Below, in pieces: positions 28,092 through 38,880 of a DNA stretch of 64,000 nucleotides. The notes beneath the pieces are model-generated. The model was not told where the DNA came from, searched no databases, and was given only the letters and a program-made list of their open reading frames with translations. How positions within the stretch are numbered: position 1 is the first letter of the stretch; each line of letters begins with the position of its first letter. The DNA is from Xanthomonas arboricola (lineage in GTDB: Bacteria; Pseudomonadota; Gammaproteobacteria; Xanthomonadales; Xanthomonadaceae), in the NCBI RefSeq assembly GCF_002940665.1, contig NZ_MIGY01000003.1, forward strand, positions 1,283,573 through 1,347,572, given 5' to 3'. Position numbers and translations under genes: made by a program.

Positions 28092-28265
28092 TTACTGGCG
28101 TGCAGTCGCCGGCAGGCCGGCCTGCTCGGCGGCGCGTTCTTCGGCATCCACCAGGCGCTCGGCCATGGCCCAATGCCGGTCTGCGTGGCCGTCCGGGCGG
28201 CCTTCGGCCTCCCAGATCTCCTGTGCCAACTGGCGAAGCCGCGCTTGCCGTTCCATGTCGTTCAT
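28092..28265 (-). CDS. DUF2934 family small protein
   Basis: A 57-residue protein, MNDMERQARLRQLAQEIWEA and then EGRPDGHADRHWAMAERLVD, followed by an Ala/Glu-rich tail. The pattern (R..A..IWEAEGRPDG....HW..AE) is that of DUF2934, a family of short proteins often encoded within glycogen and trehalose operons. It starts 13 bases after the treY stop codon and is on the same strand, so it belongs to the operon. It is too short to be found by a length cut-off. The function is unknown; its retention in this setting suggests a role as a partner or regulator of a glucan enzyme. Confidence 0.85.
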   Translation of the reverse strand: MNDMERQARLRQLAQEIWEAEGRPDGHADRHWAMAERLVDAEERAAEQAGLPATARQ

Positions 28266-28278
28266 TGCGTACGTTCTC

Positions 28279-30882
28279 TTAGGGGGTCAACAACACTGCC
28301 ACTGGCGCACGTGCAAACAGCGTGGATATCGCCACGCGGCCGCCTTGTGGCTGCAGCGTGCTGCCATCGAGCACATTACGGTACGTGGCGTGCGGCAATG
28401 CCAACGACGCCTGACCCCAACTGGCCGGCGGCACCAGCAGCGGCAGGTCGCCATCGCCTGCGTTGCCGGCACCCAGCCGCGTCACTGCCACCACCAGCGA
28501 CTGGCCGCGGTACTGGCGGCGGAACGCAAGTACCTGTGCATCGCCGCTGACGGCCACGGCCAACGGTTGATAATCGCCCTTCGCAAATAGCGCCGGATGT
28601 TCGGCCCGCAACTGCAACAGCAGTGCAGTCAGACGTGCCTTGACCGCGCCATCGCGCCAGCTGCGCAGCAGCGTGTTCCAGTCGCGCGCCTGCGCCAGCC
28701 ATCGCTGGCGCTGCGCATAGTCGACCGGGCGGCGGTTGTCCGGATCCACCAGCGACAGATCCCAGCCTTCGGTGCCCTGGTACAGGTCGGGCACGCCCGG
28801 CACGGTCAGGCGCAACGTGGTCTGTACCAGCGCACTGCGCGCACCGGCGGCGGCGATATGGTTGCTGGCGCGCAGCAGCGCACGCCGCAGCGGCAACCCG
28901 GAGCGGCTGCACAGCACCTGCTCCACGGTGGCCTGCACGGCCTGCTCGTAGGCGGGCGAGCCATCGGTCCAGCTGGTGTGCAGCTTGGCTTCGCGCACCG
29001 CCTTGAGCAGCCACTGCGCAATGCGCTCGGCGTACTCGGCCAGCGGCTCGGTCTGGTCGGCACCCAGGCCGATCGGCCAGGCGGCCACCAGGGTCTGCCA
29101 GAGCATCTGCTGGTCGCCCCCGGCCAGTGCCGGCGAGTCCAGCGTCTCGGTCAAGGCATCGAACTGGCTGCTCTGCTCGATCCACCAACGCGGCTGCTCG
29201 GACAGCACCGCCAGCCGCATGCGCAGGTCTTCGCCGCGCTTGTGGTCGTGCGTGGCGGTGGCCAGCAACGCGCGCGGGAAGTGCTTGGCGCGTTCGAGAT
29301 TCTGCGCGTGGAACTCGGCCGCGTCGTTGGCGAAGTGGGTCGGATGGCTGCCGACCTCGTTGCGCGACAGCAGCACGCCATGCCGGTAGAACGCGGTGTC
29401 TTCCACCGACTTGGCATTGAGCGGTGCGGACAACTGCTCCACGCGACGACGCAGGATGCGGCGCAAGGCGACCTGTGCGCGGTCGGCGCCGGCATCGTCG
29501 AGCAGCCAGCGCTCGATCGCGTCGACGGCCGCAACGATGGACTCCGGCATGCCCTCGCGCGCACGCGCGGCGGTGGCGCGCAGGCGCTCGGCTTCGCTGC
29601 CGGTCACGCCCTTGGCACCGGCGTAGGTGCGGTACACCGGGAACCAGCGCAGCAACACGCACAGGCCGCGCGCCAGCATCTGCGGGCTGAACTCGCGCGT
29701 AGGCGGGTCCAGTCGCGCCAAGGCCGACAACGCACCCACGGCGCGATTGAATTCGGTCTGCAGCGGGCCGCGCAGGATCTCGTCGCGTGCGCTGCGCTCT
29801 TCCTGAGCAAAGTCGCCACTGCGCCCGCTCACCTTCTGCCAGGCACGCGCCAGTGGCTTGAAGCCGGCCGCATCATGCAGCACGCCGCCCACCTGGTCCA
29901 TGAAGTCGTAGCCGGTGGTGCCATCGCAGGGCCAGTCGGCCGGCAAGGCTTCGCCGGGCGCCAGGATCTTTTCCAGATACAGCCCCAGCGTGCCGGGCTT
30001 GAGGCCACGTGTGCGGCCGGCCGCATCCAGCCGGCTGCGCAGCTTGCGCACGTAGCCGGTGGGGTCGGTGAGCCCGTCCACGTGGTCGATGCGCAAGCCG
30101 TCCAGATGGCCTTCGGCCACCAGCCGCAGCGGCAGCGCATGCACCGCGTCGAACACCGCCGGCAGCTCCACGCGCAATGCCACCAACGAGGTGATATCGA
30201 AAAAGCGACGGTAGTTGAGCATGTCGTTGCCCACGCGCCACCAGTTCAAGCGGTACGGCTGGCGTTCGATCAGCTTGTGCAGACGGCCATCGCCGCGCTT
30301 GGCGCCGTCGTTGTAGTCGCGCAGCCATTGCGCACGTGCGGCCTTTTCCGGCACCTCCAGCGTCTGCGGACGGATCGGGTAGCGCTGGTCGTAATGCGCC
30401 AGTGCCGCGCTGCCGTCGTCTTCGACCACCAGGGTGATCAGGCCTTCGGCCAGTGCGGTGGCATACGGGCGGTCCAGCACCGCCAGCCACAACTTGCCGT
30501 CGCGGCCCGGGGCGCGCCAGTCGATGTCGAACCAGTCGGCATGCTTGGCGCTGCGGCCGTTGCGCAGCACATCCCACCACCACGCGTTGTCCGCGTGCGT
30601 GGCCATGTGGTTGGGCACGATGTCGGCGATCAGGCCCATGCCGTGTTCGCGCGCGGCCTGCGACAGGGCGATCAGCGCCTCTTCGCCGCCGAGTTCGGGA
30701 TTGACCACGGCCGGGTCGATATTGTCGTAGCCGTGTGTCGAGCCAGGCACCGCAGTGCCGATCGGCGACAGGTACAGATGGCTGATGCCAAGCCCTGAGT
30801 AATACGGCACCTGCGCGAGCGCATCGTGCAGGGTGAAGCCGACATGCAGTTGCAGGCGGGCGGTGGCGCGAAGCTCGATCAT
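28279..30882 (-). CDS. treY: malto-oligosyltrehalose synthase
   Basis: This 867-residue GH13 enzyme isomerises the reducing-end glucose of a maltodextrin to give a terminal trehalosyl unit, the first step of the TreYZ trehalose route. The N-terminus RATARLQLHVGFTLHDALAQ and YLSPIGTAVPGSTHGYDNID is diagnostic for TreY. Catalytic residues are in GLRIDHVDGLTDP (Asp), YLEKILAPGE (Glu) and ATATHDHKRGEDLR (Asp). The start overlaps the malQ stop. TreZ, encoded two genes upstream, releases the trehalose. Trehalose is an osmoprotectant in many bacteria. Confidence 0.95.
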   Translation of the reverse strand: MIELRATARLQLHVGFTLHDALAQVPYYSGLGISHLYLSPIGTAVPGSTHGYDNIDPAVVNPELGGEEALIALSQAAREHGMGLIADIVPNHMATHADNAWWWDVLRNGRSAKHADWFDIDWRAPGRDGKLWLAVLDRPYATALAEGLITLVVEDDGSAALAHYDQRYPIRPQTLEVPEKAARAQWLRDYNDGAKRGDGRLHKLIERQPYRLNWWRVGNDMLNYRRFFDITSLVALRVELPAVFDAVHALPLRLVAEGHLDGLRIDHVDGLTDPTGYVRKLRSRLDAAGRTRGLKPGTLGLYLEKILAPGEALPADWPCDGTTGYDFMDQVGGVLHDAAGFKPLARAWQKVSGRSGDFAQEERSARDEILRGPLQTEFNRAVGALSALARLDPPTREFSPQMLARGLCVLLRWFPVYRTYAGAKGVTGSEAERLRATAARAREGMPESIVAAVDAIERWLLDDAGADRAQVALRRILRRRVEQLSAPLNAKSVEDTAFYRHGVLLSRNEVGSHPTHFANDAAEFHAQNLERAKHFPRALLATATHDHKRGEDLRMRLAVLSEQPRWWIEQSSQFDALTETLDSPALAGGDQQMLWQTLVAAWPIGLGADQTEPLAEYAERIAQWLLKAVREAKLHTSWTDGSPAYEQAVQATVEQVLCSRSGLPLRRALLRASNHIAAAGARSALVQTTLRLTVPGVPDLYQGTEGWDLSLVDPDNRRPVDYAQRQRWLAQARDWNTLLRSWRDGAVKARLTALLLQLRAEHPALFAKGDYQPLAVAVSGDAQVLAFRRQYRGQSLVVAVTRLGAGNAGDGDLPLLVPPASWGQASLALPHATYRNVLDGSTLQPQGGRVAISTLFARAPVAVLLTP

Positions 30883-32828
30883 GGATGCGGTTCCGAAACG
30901 GCCGCGACGCGACGCGCCTCGGCAAAGCCCTGCAGCGCCGTACTCAGGCGCGCATGCGGCAAGGGATCGGGCAGGCGTCGACGCCAGTTGGGATGGACCT
31001 CGACGGTGCCCGGCAGATTGGGTTGTTCTTGCAGCGCCAACGCGTCTTCCACCGGCAGCAAGGCCAGGGGCGACACGCTGGTGGCGGTGAAGCGCAGCGC
31101 GCCCAGCAGCGGGTCCTCCGCCGCGCTGAGGCCGGCGTGTTCGACTGCCGCATCCAGGCGTGCCAGGTCCTTGCTGCGCGCGGTGGCGTCATCGCTGGCC
31201 TGCGCGGGCTGGATCAGTTCCAGCTTGCGTCGCCAGTCGATATCGCGGCCTTCGCGCCAGCCGGTCAGGGTGGGCAGATCGTGCGTGGTGGTGGTGGCCA
31301 CCGCGTCCGGCCGCCACAGCGCCGGCGAGACGAAGGCGCCGTCGTCGTCGCGGGTGAACATCAACACATCGATGCCCATCACCCCGCGCCGCGACAGTTC
31401 CTCGCGGATGCCCGGCGGCACCACGCCGAGGTCTTCGCCAATGACGATCGCCCGATGCCGCCACGATTCCAGCGCGAGCAGATTGAGCAGATCGTGCAGC
31501 GGATAGGCCAGATACGCGCCCTCGTTGGAGCTGGCACCTTCCGGCACCACCCACAGCCGCAACAACCCCAGGATATGGTCGATGCGAATGCCGCCGCGAT
31601 CGCGCAGCACCGCGCGCAGCAGCGCGATGTATGGCGCATAGCCGCTACGCCGCAACGCGGTGGGCGAATACGCACCAATGCCCCAGTGCTGGCCGTCCGC
31701 ATTGAAGGCATCCGGCGGCGCGCCCAGCACCAGGCCGCGCAGCACGGTGTCGGCGGCCGCGGCGGCTTCGGCGCCATTGGGATCGAAGCCGACCGCCAGA
31801 TCGGCGATCAAACCGATCTTCATGCCGCGCTCGTGCGCCTGCCGTTGCGCATCGGACCAGCTGCGCGCGGCCAGCCATTGCGTGAACACGTGCAGCTGCG
31901 GATCGCCATCGCCGAAATCCTGCGCGGCAAACCGTGCAAAACCCGCCAGCGCATCGCCGCCCTCGCTGCGGAAGGCAAGCAGATCGGGGTGGTCGGCGGG
32001 CACGCGGGTATAGAGATGACGCAGCAGCTGCAACTTAGCCTGCGCCGAGGCCGGCCAGTCGATCAGGGCGCTGTGGTGCAGCGTATCGAAGCGCTCGCGC
32101 AGGCCGGGCACCGCGTTGATCGCCTCCAGCGCGAGCTCGCCCAATACGCGCACTGGCGCTGCATGCAGGGGATCGAGAAAACGCCGGTCGCTGGGCGAAT
32201 ACGGGCTGTAGCCGCCGGTGACCGGGCGTGCGGCATGCACCGGGCTCAGGGCCAGGGCATCGGCACCGGCCAGTGCGGCATGCCGCACCCATTCCACTGT
32301 GCCCGATGCGTCGCCGATGCCGGCGTCGTCGATGCTGCGCGCCGAGTACACCTGCAGCGCCATGCCCCAGGCACGCGGTGCCGGCAGGCCGCAGGCATCG
32401 GCCACGCTGAAGCAGCGTTGCGGGGCGACCGCGACCTGCTGGGTCAGGCTGTCGATCTGCAGCGTCCAGTAGCCGAAGCGCTGCGGCGCACGCACCTGCC
32501 CCTGCGCATCGGCATGCGCCGGCTCGCTGGCGCCGCTGTCGTCCAGCCAACGGCCGCTGGCATTGGCGGCAACCGATACCGGCAGCAACCCGGCCACCTG
32601 CACGGTCAGCAGCGGCGCCGGCTCGGTGGCCTGCGCCTTGCAGCGACGCAGGCTGTCTTGGCGCTGCGCAGCGGTGCCGGCGGGCAGCTCCAGCGCGGTG
32701 AGCACCGCATGCAGCGAGTGATCGGACACCTGCCGTGGCTGGTCGCTGGCATCCACCCAGTCCACCATCACCCCGGCCGCGCCGGCCAGCGCATGCAGAT
32801 CGCTTCTGCTCAGATCGCGGGTGCTCAT
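30879..32828 (-). CDS. malQ: 4-alpha-glucanotransferase
   Basis: A 649-residue GH77 amylomaltase that transfers glucan segments between maltodextrins. Signatures are SPYSPSDRRFLDPL at the donor site, IRIDHILGL (nucleophile Asp), IVIGEDLGVVPPGIR (acid/base Glu) and TTTHDLPTLTGW (third Asp). The family's N-terminal extension of about 160 residues is present. The ATG at 32828 overlaps the treZ stop (32825). The reading frame continues open to 33317 but that part lies inside treZ. It probably makes longer dextrins suitable for TreY and recycles short ones from GlgX. Confidence 0.93.
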   Translation of the reverse strand: MSTRDLSRSDLHALAGAAGVMVDWVDASDQPRQVSDHSLHAVLTALELPAGTAAQRQDSLRRCKAQATEPAPLLTVQVAGLLPVSVAANASGRWLDDSGASEPAHADAQGQVRAPQRFGYWTLQIDSLTQQVAVAPQRCFSVADACGLPAPRAWGMALQVYSARSIDDAGIGDASGTVEWVRHAALAGADALALSPVHAARPVTGGYSPYSPSDRRFLDPLHAAPVRVLGELALEAINAVPGLRERFDTLHHSALIDWPASAQAKLQLLRHLYTRVPADHPDLLAFRSEGGDALAGFARFAAQDFGDGDPQLHVFTQWLAARSWSDAQRQAHERGMKIGLIADLAVGFDPNGAEAAAAADTVLRGLVLGAPPDAFNADGQHWGIGAYSPTALRRSGYAPYIALLRAVLRDRGGIRIDHILGLLRLWVVPEGASSNEGAYLAYPLHDLLNLLALESWRHRAIVIGEDLGVVPPGIREELSRRGVMGIDVLMFTRDDDGAFVSPALWRPDAVATTTTHDLPTLTGWREGRDIDWRRKLELIQPAQASDDATARSKDLARLDAAVEHAGLSAAEDPLLGALRFTATSVSPLALLPVEDALALQEQPNLPGTVEVHPNWRRRLPDPLPHARLSTALQGFAEARRVAAVSEPHP

Positions 32829-34582
32829 GGGCGCGCCTCGTGCCAGGCGATGAAGCCATCGACCGGCAACTGCTGCGCGTCGGCAGCGACGTTTTCGACA
32901 TGCGCCACGCGGCCGCGCAGCGGCGGCATCGGCACCGCCGAGGCGCCGACGTTGAAGGCGATATGCCACAGCCCGTCGGGCAATTCCCAGCTGGCGGTCA
33001 CTGCACCGTCGGCCAGCACGCTGGCGCCCACCGCGCGCGCCTGTGCAAGCCCCGGTACCAGCCACTGCCGACGCACGCCCAGCAGCGCCTTGAACCAGGC
33101 TGTCCACTGCACGCCTTCGCCCTGCGCGGCGTCCTCGATCGGCGAGCGCGAGGCGGCAAAGGTGTCGTGACTGTTCGGATCGGGGATGGTGGCGCGCTGC
33201 GCTTCGTCGGCGAATGCGGCGAAATGCGCGAATTCGCGGCGCCGCCCTTCGCGTACCGCATCGTCCAGCGGCGGGCCGAAGTCGGTGAAGAACAGGAACG
33301 GCTGCGTGGCGCCCCACGGCTCGCCCATGAAGAACAGCGGAATCATCGGCGTCAGCGTGGTCAGTGCCAGCGCAGCACGCAGGCGCTGCGGCGATACCAG
33401 CACGCTCAGCCGCTCACCGCGTGCACGATTGCCGATCTGGTCGTGGTTCTGCGCGAAGACCACGAACTTGTGCGGCGGCAGCGCCCCACTGGGCTCGCCA
33501 CGCACATGCCCGCGCGGGTCCGGCTCGCCCTGGTAGGCGAAGCCTTCGCCCAGCACACGCGCCAGGTGCTGGGTGGGTTTGTCGGCGAAGGCGGCGTAAT
33601 AGCCTTCCGCTTCGCCGGTCAGCAGCACATGCAGGGCGTTGTGGAAATCGTCGTCCCATTGCGCGGTGTAACCGCGTTGCAGCTGCGAGGCCTGGTTGGC
33701 CTCGTTTTCCAGCACCAGATGCACATGGCGGCCGGCCGGCAGGCTGGCCTGCACGGTCTGCCGCAAGGTATCCAGGAAGGCATTCGGGGTGATCGCATGC
33801 ACCGCATCCAGGCGCAGGCCGTCGAAGCCGTATTCGTGCAGCCACATCAGCGCATTGTCGAGAAAGTAACGCTGCACCTGCGGCTTGCGGAAATCGATCG
33901 CTGCGCCCCACGGGGTGGGCTTGTCCTCGTTGAAGAATGCGGCGGCATAGCTGTGCAGGTAATTGCCGTCCGGGCCGAAGTGGTTATAGACCACGTCCAG
34001 CAACACCATCAAGCCGTGTCCGTGCGCGGCGTCGATCAGGGCCTTCAATTGATCCGGCGTGCCATAGGCTTCCACCGGCGCGTACGGCAGCACGCCGTCG
34101 TAGCCCCAGTTGTGCGCGCCCGGAAATGCGCTCAGCGGCATCAGCTCGATCGCGGTGATGCCCATCGCCGCCAGCTGCGACAGTTGCGCCTGCACGCCGG
34201 CGTAGCCGCCGCAGCTGCCGACGTGCAATTCGTAGATCACCGCCTCGTCCCACGGCCGTCCCTGCCAGTGGGTGTTCTGCCAGGCGTAGCCATCGCTGCG
34301 CTGCACGGCGCTGGAGCCGTGCACGCCCTCGGGCTGCCAGCGCGAGGCCGGATCCGGCACCGGTTCGCCGCCATCGACGCTGTAGCGATAGCGCGTATTC
34401 GCCGCGCAGGCGATCACCGCGCTGAAGAAGCCATCCTGCGCGGCCTGCAACGCGACGCGCGCGCCGTCGTCGAAGACCACGTCCACGCTCCCGGCGTCCG
34501 GTGCCCAGAGCGCGAAGCGCACCTGTCCCTCACCCGCTGGCCATGCACCCCATGCCGGCGTGGTGTCGTTGCGCTCGTTCAT
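32825..34582 (-). CDS. treZ: malto-oligosyltrehalose trehalohydrolase
   Basis: A 585-residue GH13 enzyme that hydrolyses the maltooligosyl-trehalose made by TreY and frees trehalose. The N-terminal beta domain (about 15-100) has RFALWAPDAGSVDVVFDDG. The barrel has VIYELHVG, DVVYNHFGPDGNYL, FDGLRLDAVHAI (nucleophile Asp), LVLENEANQAS (Glu) and FAQNHDQIGNRARG (Asp). The last two are typical for TreZ rather than GlgB. The ATG at 34582 is two bases after the glgB stop. The open frame to 35590 is a shadow of glgB. Confidence 0.95.
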   Translation of the reverse strand: MNERNDTTPAWGAWPAGEGQVRFALWAPDAGSVDVVFDDGARVALQAAQDGFFSAVIACAANTRYRYSVDGGEPVPDPASRWQPEGVHGSSAVQRSDGYAWQNTHWQGRPWDEAVIYELHVGSCGGYAGVQAQLSQLAAMGITAIELMPLSAFPGAHNWGYDGVLPYAPVEAYGTPDQLKALIDAAHGHGLMVLLDVVYNHFGPDGNYLHSYAAAFFNEDKPTPWGAAIDFRKPQVQRYFLDNALMWLHEYGFDGLRLDAVHAITPNAFLDTLRQTVQASLPAGRHVHLVLENEANQASQLQRGYTAQWDDDFHNALHVLLTGEAEGYYAAFADKPTQHLARVLGEGFAYQGEPDPRGHVRGEPSGALPPHKFVVFAQNHDQIGNRARGERLSVLVSPQRLRAALALTTLTPMIPLFFMGEPWGATQPFLFFTDFGPPLDDAVREGRRREFAHFAAFADEAQRATIPDPNSHDTFAASRSPIEDAAQGEGVQWTAWFKALLGVRRQWLVPGLAQARAVGASVLADGAVTASWELPDGLWHIAFNVGASAVPMPPLRGRVAHVENVAADAQQLPVDGFIAWHEARP

Positions 34583-34584
34583 TC

Positions 34585-36816
34585 TTACTTCTCCGCTTGC
34601 AGATAGATCGTGGCCAGCGGCGGCAGGGTCAGGCGCAGGCGTTGAGCGTGCCCGTGCATGCCCATCGGCTCGGTCGCCAGGCGACCGCTGTTGCCGAGGT
34701 TGCTGCCACCGTAATGGGCACTGTCGGTATTGAGGATTTCGCGCCAGCCGCCGGCACGCGGCACGCCAACGCGATAGTCGTGGTGCGGTTGCGGGGTGAG
34801 GTTGCTCACCGCCAGCAAAGGGGCGCCGCCATCGGGATCGTGGCGGATGAACGCCAGTACGCTGTTGCGCGCGTCGTCGGCCACGCTCCAGTCGAAACCG
34901 TCGGCGCGATGCGTGCCGCGATACAACGCCGGCACCCGGCGCAATGTGGCGTTGAGATCGCCGACCAGTTGCTGCACACCGCGATGCGCGGCGCCGTCGA
35001 GCAGATGCCAGTCCAGCGATTGGTCGTGATTCCAGTCGTTCCACTGGCCGAATTCGGCGCCCATGAACAGCAGCTTGTCGCCCGGGTGCGCCCACATCAG
35101 CGCCAGATACGCGCGCAGGTTGGCAAAGCGCCGCCAGTCGTCGCCTGGCATCTGCCCGAGCAGGCCACCGGTGCCATGCACCACTTCGTCGTGCGAGATC
35201 GGCAACACGAAACGCTCGGAGAACGCGTACACCAGGCCGAAGGTGAGCTGGCTGTGGTGCTGCGCGCGCTCGGCCGGATCGCGCTGCATGTAGCTCAGCG
35301 TGTCGTGCATCCAGCCCATGTTCCATTTGTGGGTGAAGCCCAGGCCGCCCGCGCTGATCGGCGCGGTCACGCCCGGCCAGGCGGTGGACTCTTCGGCGAT
35401 GGTCAGCACACCGGGAAAGCGCGTGGCGATCTCGCTGTTGAGCTGGCGCAGGAAGGCGACCGCTTCCAGATTCTCGCGGCCGCCATGCGCGTTTGGCACC
35501 CACTCGCCTTCGGCACGGCCATAGTCGCGATACAGCATCGAGGCCACCGCATCCACGCGCAGGCCGTCGAGGTGGTAGTGGTCGATCCACTCCAGCGCGC
35601 TGCCCAGCAGGTAGGCGGTCACTTCGGGCCGACCGTAGTTGTAGATCAGCGTGTTCCAGTCGCGATGCATGCCTTCGCGCGGGTCGGCATGCTCGTACAC
35701 CGCGGCGCCGTCGAACTGCGCCAGGCCATGTGCGTCATCGGGGAAGTGCGCGCTGACCCAGTCCAGGATCACGCCGATGCCGGCGCGATGACAGGCGTCG
35801 ACGAACTGCGCAAAGCCATCCGGGCTGCCGTGGCGCGCAGTCGGCGCATACAGCCCTAGCGGCCGATAGCCCCAGGAGCCGCCGAACGGATGCTCGGTGA
35901 TTGGCAGCAACTCGATATGGGTAAAGCCGAGCTGCTGCACATAAGGAATCAGTTGTGCGGCCAGCCCCGGCCAGTCCAGCGGCTGGTTGTGCCCATCGCG
36001 CCGCCAGGACGCGGCGTGCACTTCATAGATCGACAGCGGCGCCGGCGCGGCACTGGCATCGCGTGCGGCCATCCAGGCGGCGTCGGTCCAGGCAAACGCT
36101 GCCGCGCCCGGCACCACCGAGGCGGTGGCCGGCGGCAACTCGCTCTGGCGTGCCACCGGGTCGGCCTTGAGCAACACGCGGCCATCGGCAGCGGTAATGG
36201 CGTACTTGTAACGCGTTCCGGCTTCCACGCGCGGCAGGAACAGCTCCCAGAAGCCGCCGATGCGCGGGCGCATCGGATGCCGGCGCACGTCCCAGCCATT
36301 GAAATCGCCCACCACCGCCACACGCTGCGCGTGCGGCGCCCACACCGCAAAGCGCACCCCGGGCACATCGCCGTCGCGCAGGTGCTGGGCACCCAGGGCG
36401 CGACGCACTGCCTGGCCGTCCCCGGCAGCGATCTGCAGCAGGGTGGATTCGTCCAGCGTGGCGGCAAAGGCGTAAGGGTCTTCGATCTCCTGCACCACGT
36501 CCGGCCACACGATGCGCAGCCGATACGGGCCTTCGACCGCCAGCGTGCCCTCGAACACGCCATCGACCGGGCCGGCCTGCATGCGCGCCAGCAACTTGCC
36601 GCGCGGATCGATCAGGCCCAGGGCGTCGGCGCCGGGCGCCAGCACGCGCACCAGCCGGCGGCCGTCTGCCTGGAGATGCGAACCCAATACCGCGAATGCA
36701 TCGGCAGGCAGGCCATCGGCCAGCGCCTGCACGCGCTGTACTGGATCAGACATCCCGTCCATGGTCACCGCCGTCGCTTCCGTCTCCTGCCCCTGCACGC
36801 CCAGCCGTTCGCTCAT
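34585..36816 (-). CDS. glgB: 1,4-alpha-glucan branching enzyme
   Basis: A 743-residue GH13 branching enzyme that creates alpha-1,6 branches in glycogen. It has the long form with two N-terminal carbohydrate-binding-like domains (about 30-130 and 135-235, the latter with [20 protein letters not shown]). The catalytic residues are around 420 ([14 protein letters not shown]), 473 ([11 protein letters not shown]) and 542 ([10 protein letters not shown]). The C-terminal beta domain ends [13 protein letters not shown]. The start ATG overlaps the glgA stop by four bases; a second in-frame ATG 21 codons later is a weaker alternative. Confidence 0.96.
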   Translation of the reverse strand: MSERLGVQGQETEATAVTMDGMSDPVQRVQALADGLPADAFAVLGSHLQADGRRLVRVLAPGADALGLIDPRGKLLARMQAGPVDGVFEGTLAVEGPYRLRIVWPDVVQEIEDPYAFAATLDESTLLQIAAGDGQAVRRALGAQHLRDGDVPGVRFAVWAPHAQRVAVVGDFNGWDVRRHPMRPRIGGFWELFLPRVEAGTRYKYAITAADGRVLLKADPVARQSELPPATASVVPGAAAFAWTDAAWMAARDASAAPAPLSIYEVHAASWRRDGHNQPLDWPGLAAQLIPYVQQLGFTHIELLPITEHPFGGSWGYRPLGLYAPTARHGSPDGFAQFVDACHRAGIGVILDWVSAHFPDDAHGLAQFDGAAVYEHADPREGMHRDWNTLIYNYGRPEVTAYLLGSALEWIDHYHLDGLRVDAVASMLYRDYGRAEGEWVPNAHGGRENLEAVAFLRQLNSEIATRFPGVLTIAEESTAWPGVTAPISAGGLGFTHKWNMGWMHDTLSYMQRDPAERAQHHSQLTFGLVYAFSERFVLPISHDEVVHGTGGLLGQMPGDDWRRFANLRAYLALMWAHPGDKLLFMGAEFGQWNDWNHDQSLDWHLLDGAAHRGVQQLVGDLNATLRRVPALYRGTHRADGFDWSVADDARNSVLAFIRHDPDGGAPLLAVSNLTPQPHHDYRVGVPRAGGWREILNTDSAHYGGSNLGNSGRLATEPMGMHGHAQRLRLTLPPLATIYLQAEK

Positions 36817-38396
36817 GACACCGTCGCGAACGCGGGAGCGGTCGCGGCGGTGCGTTCGTACAGCGAGAGGTATTTTTTGCCGGCCACGTCCCAGCCACTG
36901 GGACGCAGCATCGCCGCGCGGCGCATCGCCGACAGCAGGCTGGGCAGGCGGAAGGTGCGAAACGCGCGTTCCAGGCAGCGGCGCAAGGCCTCGACGCTGG
37001 CGTGCTGGAACAAAAAGCCGGTGACGCCGTCATCCACCGTGTCGATCAGACCACCGGTGGCGTGCGCGATCGGCAGGCAGCCAAAGCGCTGCGCATACAT
37101 CTGGCTCAAGCCGCACGGCTCGAAGCGCGAGGGCATTAGCAGGAAGTCGGCGCCGGCAAACATGCGCCGCGCCAGGCCTTCCTCGAAACCGATGAAGGCA
37201 CCGACCTGGCCCGGATAGCGCCGGGTCAGCTCGGCGACCTGTTGCTCGATCTCCGGCTCGCCGCCGCCGATCACCGCGATCTGGCCGCCGGCCGCCACGA
37301 TCTGCGGAGCGACCTCGCAAATCAGGTCCAGGCCCTTCTGGTGCACCAGCCGCGATACCACCGCAAACAGCGGGCCGGTGCTCTCGCGCAACCCGAAGGC
37401 CTTGCGCACCTGCGCAGCGTTGGCCTGACGGCCCTGCCACTGATTGACGCTGAAGTGCGTGTCCAGATATTCGTCGGTACGCGGGTCCCAGCTGGCGTCG
37501 ATGCCGTTGACGATGCCGGTCAGCGCGCCCTTGGCGGCGCGGCCGGCCAGCAGGCGGTCCAGGCCGCAGCCCTGCGCCGGGCCGGTGATCTGCTGGGCAT
37601 AGCTGACGCTGACCGTGTTGACGTGGTCGGCATGCACGATGCCGCCGCGCAGGAACGACATCTGCCCGTAGAACTCCAGCTCGGCCACACGCTCGGCCGG
37701 AATGCCCAGCGCAGCGGCCATCGAATACGGCACCAGGCCCTGGTAGGCCAGGTTATGGATGGTCAACAGGCACGGCGTGGTGCCGCCGGACCAGCGCACA
37801 TAGGCAGCAGCCAGCGCGCACGGCCAGTCGTTGAGGTGCAGCAGGCGCGGCTTCCAGCCCAGCCCGGCATGGCCGGCAGCGATCTGCGCGGCAGCATGCG
37901 ACAAGGTGGCAAAGCGGATCGCGTTGTCTTCGAACTCCGAGCCGCTGGTGCTCACATACGGCGAGCCATCGCGTTCGAACAGCTCCTTGGACAGCAAGAT
38001 GTAGATCGGCAGGCCGTCCGATTGCACGATGCGACCGATGTCGCAGGCCGGCAATGCGGCGTGCGCCAGTACCCGTCCGACGATCTCCACCTTGCCCGCA
38101 CGCGCCAGCACCGCACGGTAGCCAGGGATCAGCACCCGGACGTCGTAGCGATGGCGCAGCGCGCGTGGCAGCGCCGCAGCCACATCGCCCAGACCGCCAG
38201 CCTTGATGAAGTCCGCCATCTCCGACACCACAAACAAGGCACCGCGGGTATCGGCCGGCGACACCGGCAGGCGCTCGTGATGGCGAATGAAGCGACCGCG
38301 TGCATCACGCGGTCGCCCGCTCTTCTTGAGAGTGGGGAGCATCGTGCTGCGCTCGAAGCGTGCAGTAGTGGCGTGAAGCGGCATCATGGCAACCAT
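36813..38396 (-). CDS. glgA: glycogen synthase
   Basis: A 527-residue GT5 glycogen synthase that extends alpha-1,4 glucan from ADP-glucose. The ADP-glucose binding motif is KAGGL at residues 65-69. [14 protein letters not shown] and [13 protein letters not shown] are conserved. The C-terminal domain has [12 protein letters not shown] and [18 protein letters not shown], with E and GL residues that contact the donor. An N-terminal extension of about 50 residues rich in basic residues precedes the catalytic domain; starts at 38396, 38387 and 38342 are possible. It heads the operon. No ADP-glucose pyrophosphorylase (glgC) is nearby in the window. Confidence 0.94.
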   Translation of the reverse strand: MVAMMPLHATTARFERSTMLPTLKKSGRPRDARGRFIRHHERLPVSPADTRGALFVVSEMADFIKAGGLGDVAAALPRALRHRYDVRVLIPGYRAVLARAGKVEIVGRVLAHAALPACDIGRIVQSDGLPIYILLSKELFERDGSPYVSTSGSEFEDNAIRFATLSHAAAQIAAGHAGLGWKPRLLHLNDWPCALAAAYVRWSGGTTPCLLTIHNLAYQGLVPYSMAAALGIPAERVAELEFYGQMSFLRGGIVHADHVNTVSVSYAQQITGPAQGCGLDRLLAGRAAKGALTGIVNGIDASWDPRTDEYLDTHFSVNQWQGRQANAAQVRKAFGLRESTGPLFAVVSRLVHQKGLDLICEVAPQIVAAGGQIAVIGGGEPEIEQQVAELTRRYPGQVGAFIGFEEGLARRMFAGADFLLMPSRFEPCGLSQMYAQRFGCLPIAHATGGLIDTVDDGVTGFLFQHASVEALRRCLERAFRTFRLPSLLSAMRRAAMLRPSGWDVAGKKYLSLYERTAATAPAFATVS

Positions 38397-38880
38397 CTAA
38401 ACGTCCGTCGTAAAGTGGGTGGAGACGGAAAACAGCGAAGCGACAACCATCATCTGCCGATTCAGCCAGACGACCTGCTACGAATGAGGAGCGGGGCCAA
38501 CGCGCGTACTCCACGTTGTCCTTGGGACGAATCTACACCCCGGGCAAATAAAATATGCGTGAATACGTGCTGACTTTTCCGCGACACCGACATGCCCATG
38601 CGCATGGTTATGCATGCCCACTGGCATAAGCGGCGCATTGCAGTGCGATGACATCCCTGCCGTGGTGCGCGATCGTTGAAACGCACCGAAAGCGGGCGAT
38701 GACGGTGGCGCCCGCCATCACCCGCCTGACTTGTTCAGGCATGCACGCAGGTTGCGCATCGCCCACTCCCTGGCATCGGCGGGCATGCCGGACCAGCCCA
38801 GACCTGTCCAGACCGCTTAAGCACAACGCCTGCGCGCCGATAACCAGCGAGAGCATCAAGACTTTCCGAGATCCCGGCGC
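38397..38880. other. intergenic promoter region between glgA and the diguanylate cyclase
   Basis: This 484-base divergent region has no supported gene. An AT-rich patch at about 38546-38560 (AATAAAATATGC) stands out in the GC-rich context and could hold a -10 element on either strand. It should contain the glg/tre operon promoter. Confidence 0.4.

Noticed and set aside
32829-33317. Longer start for malQ
   Set aside because: The upstream frame lies inside treZ; the ATG at 32828 overlaps the treZ stop and fits the family N-terminus.
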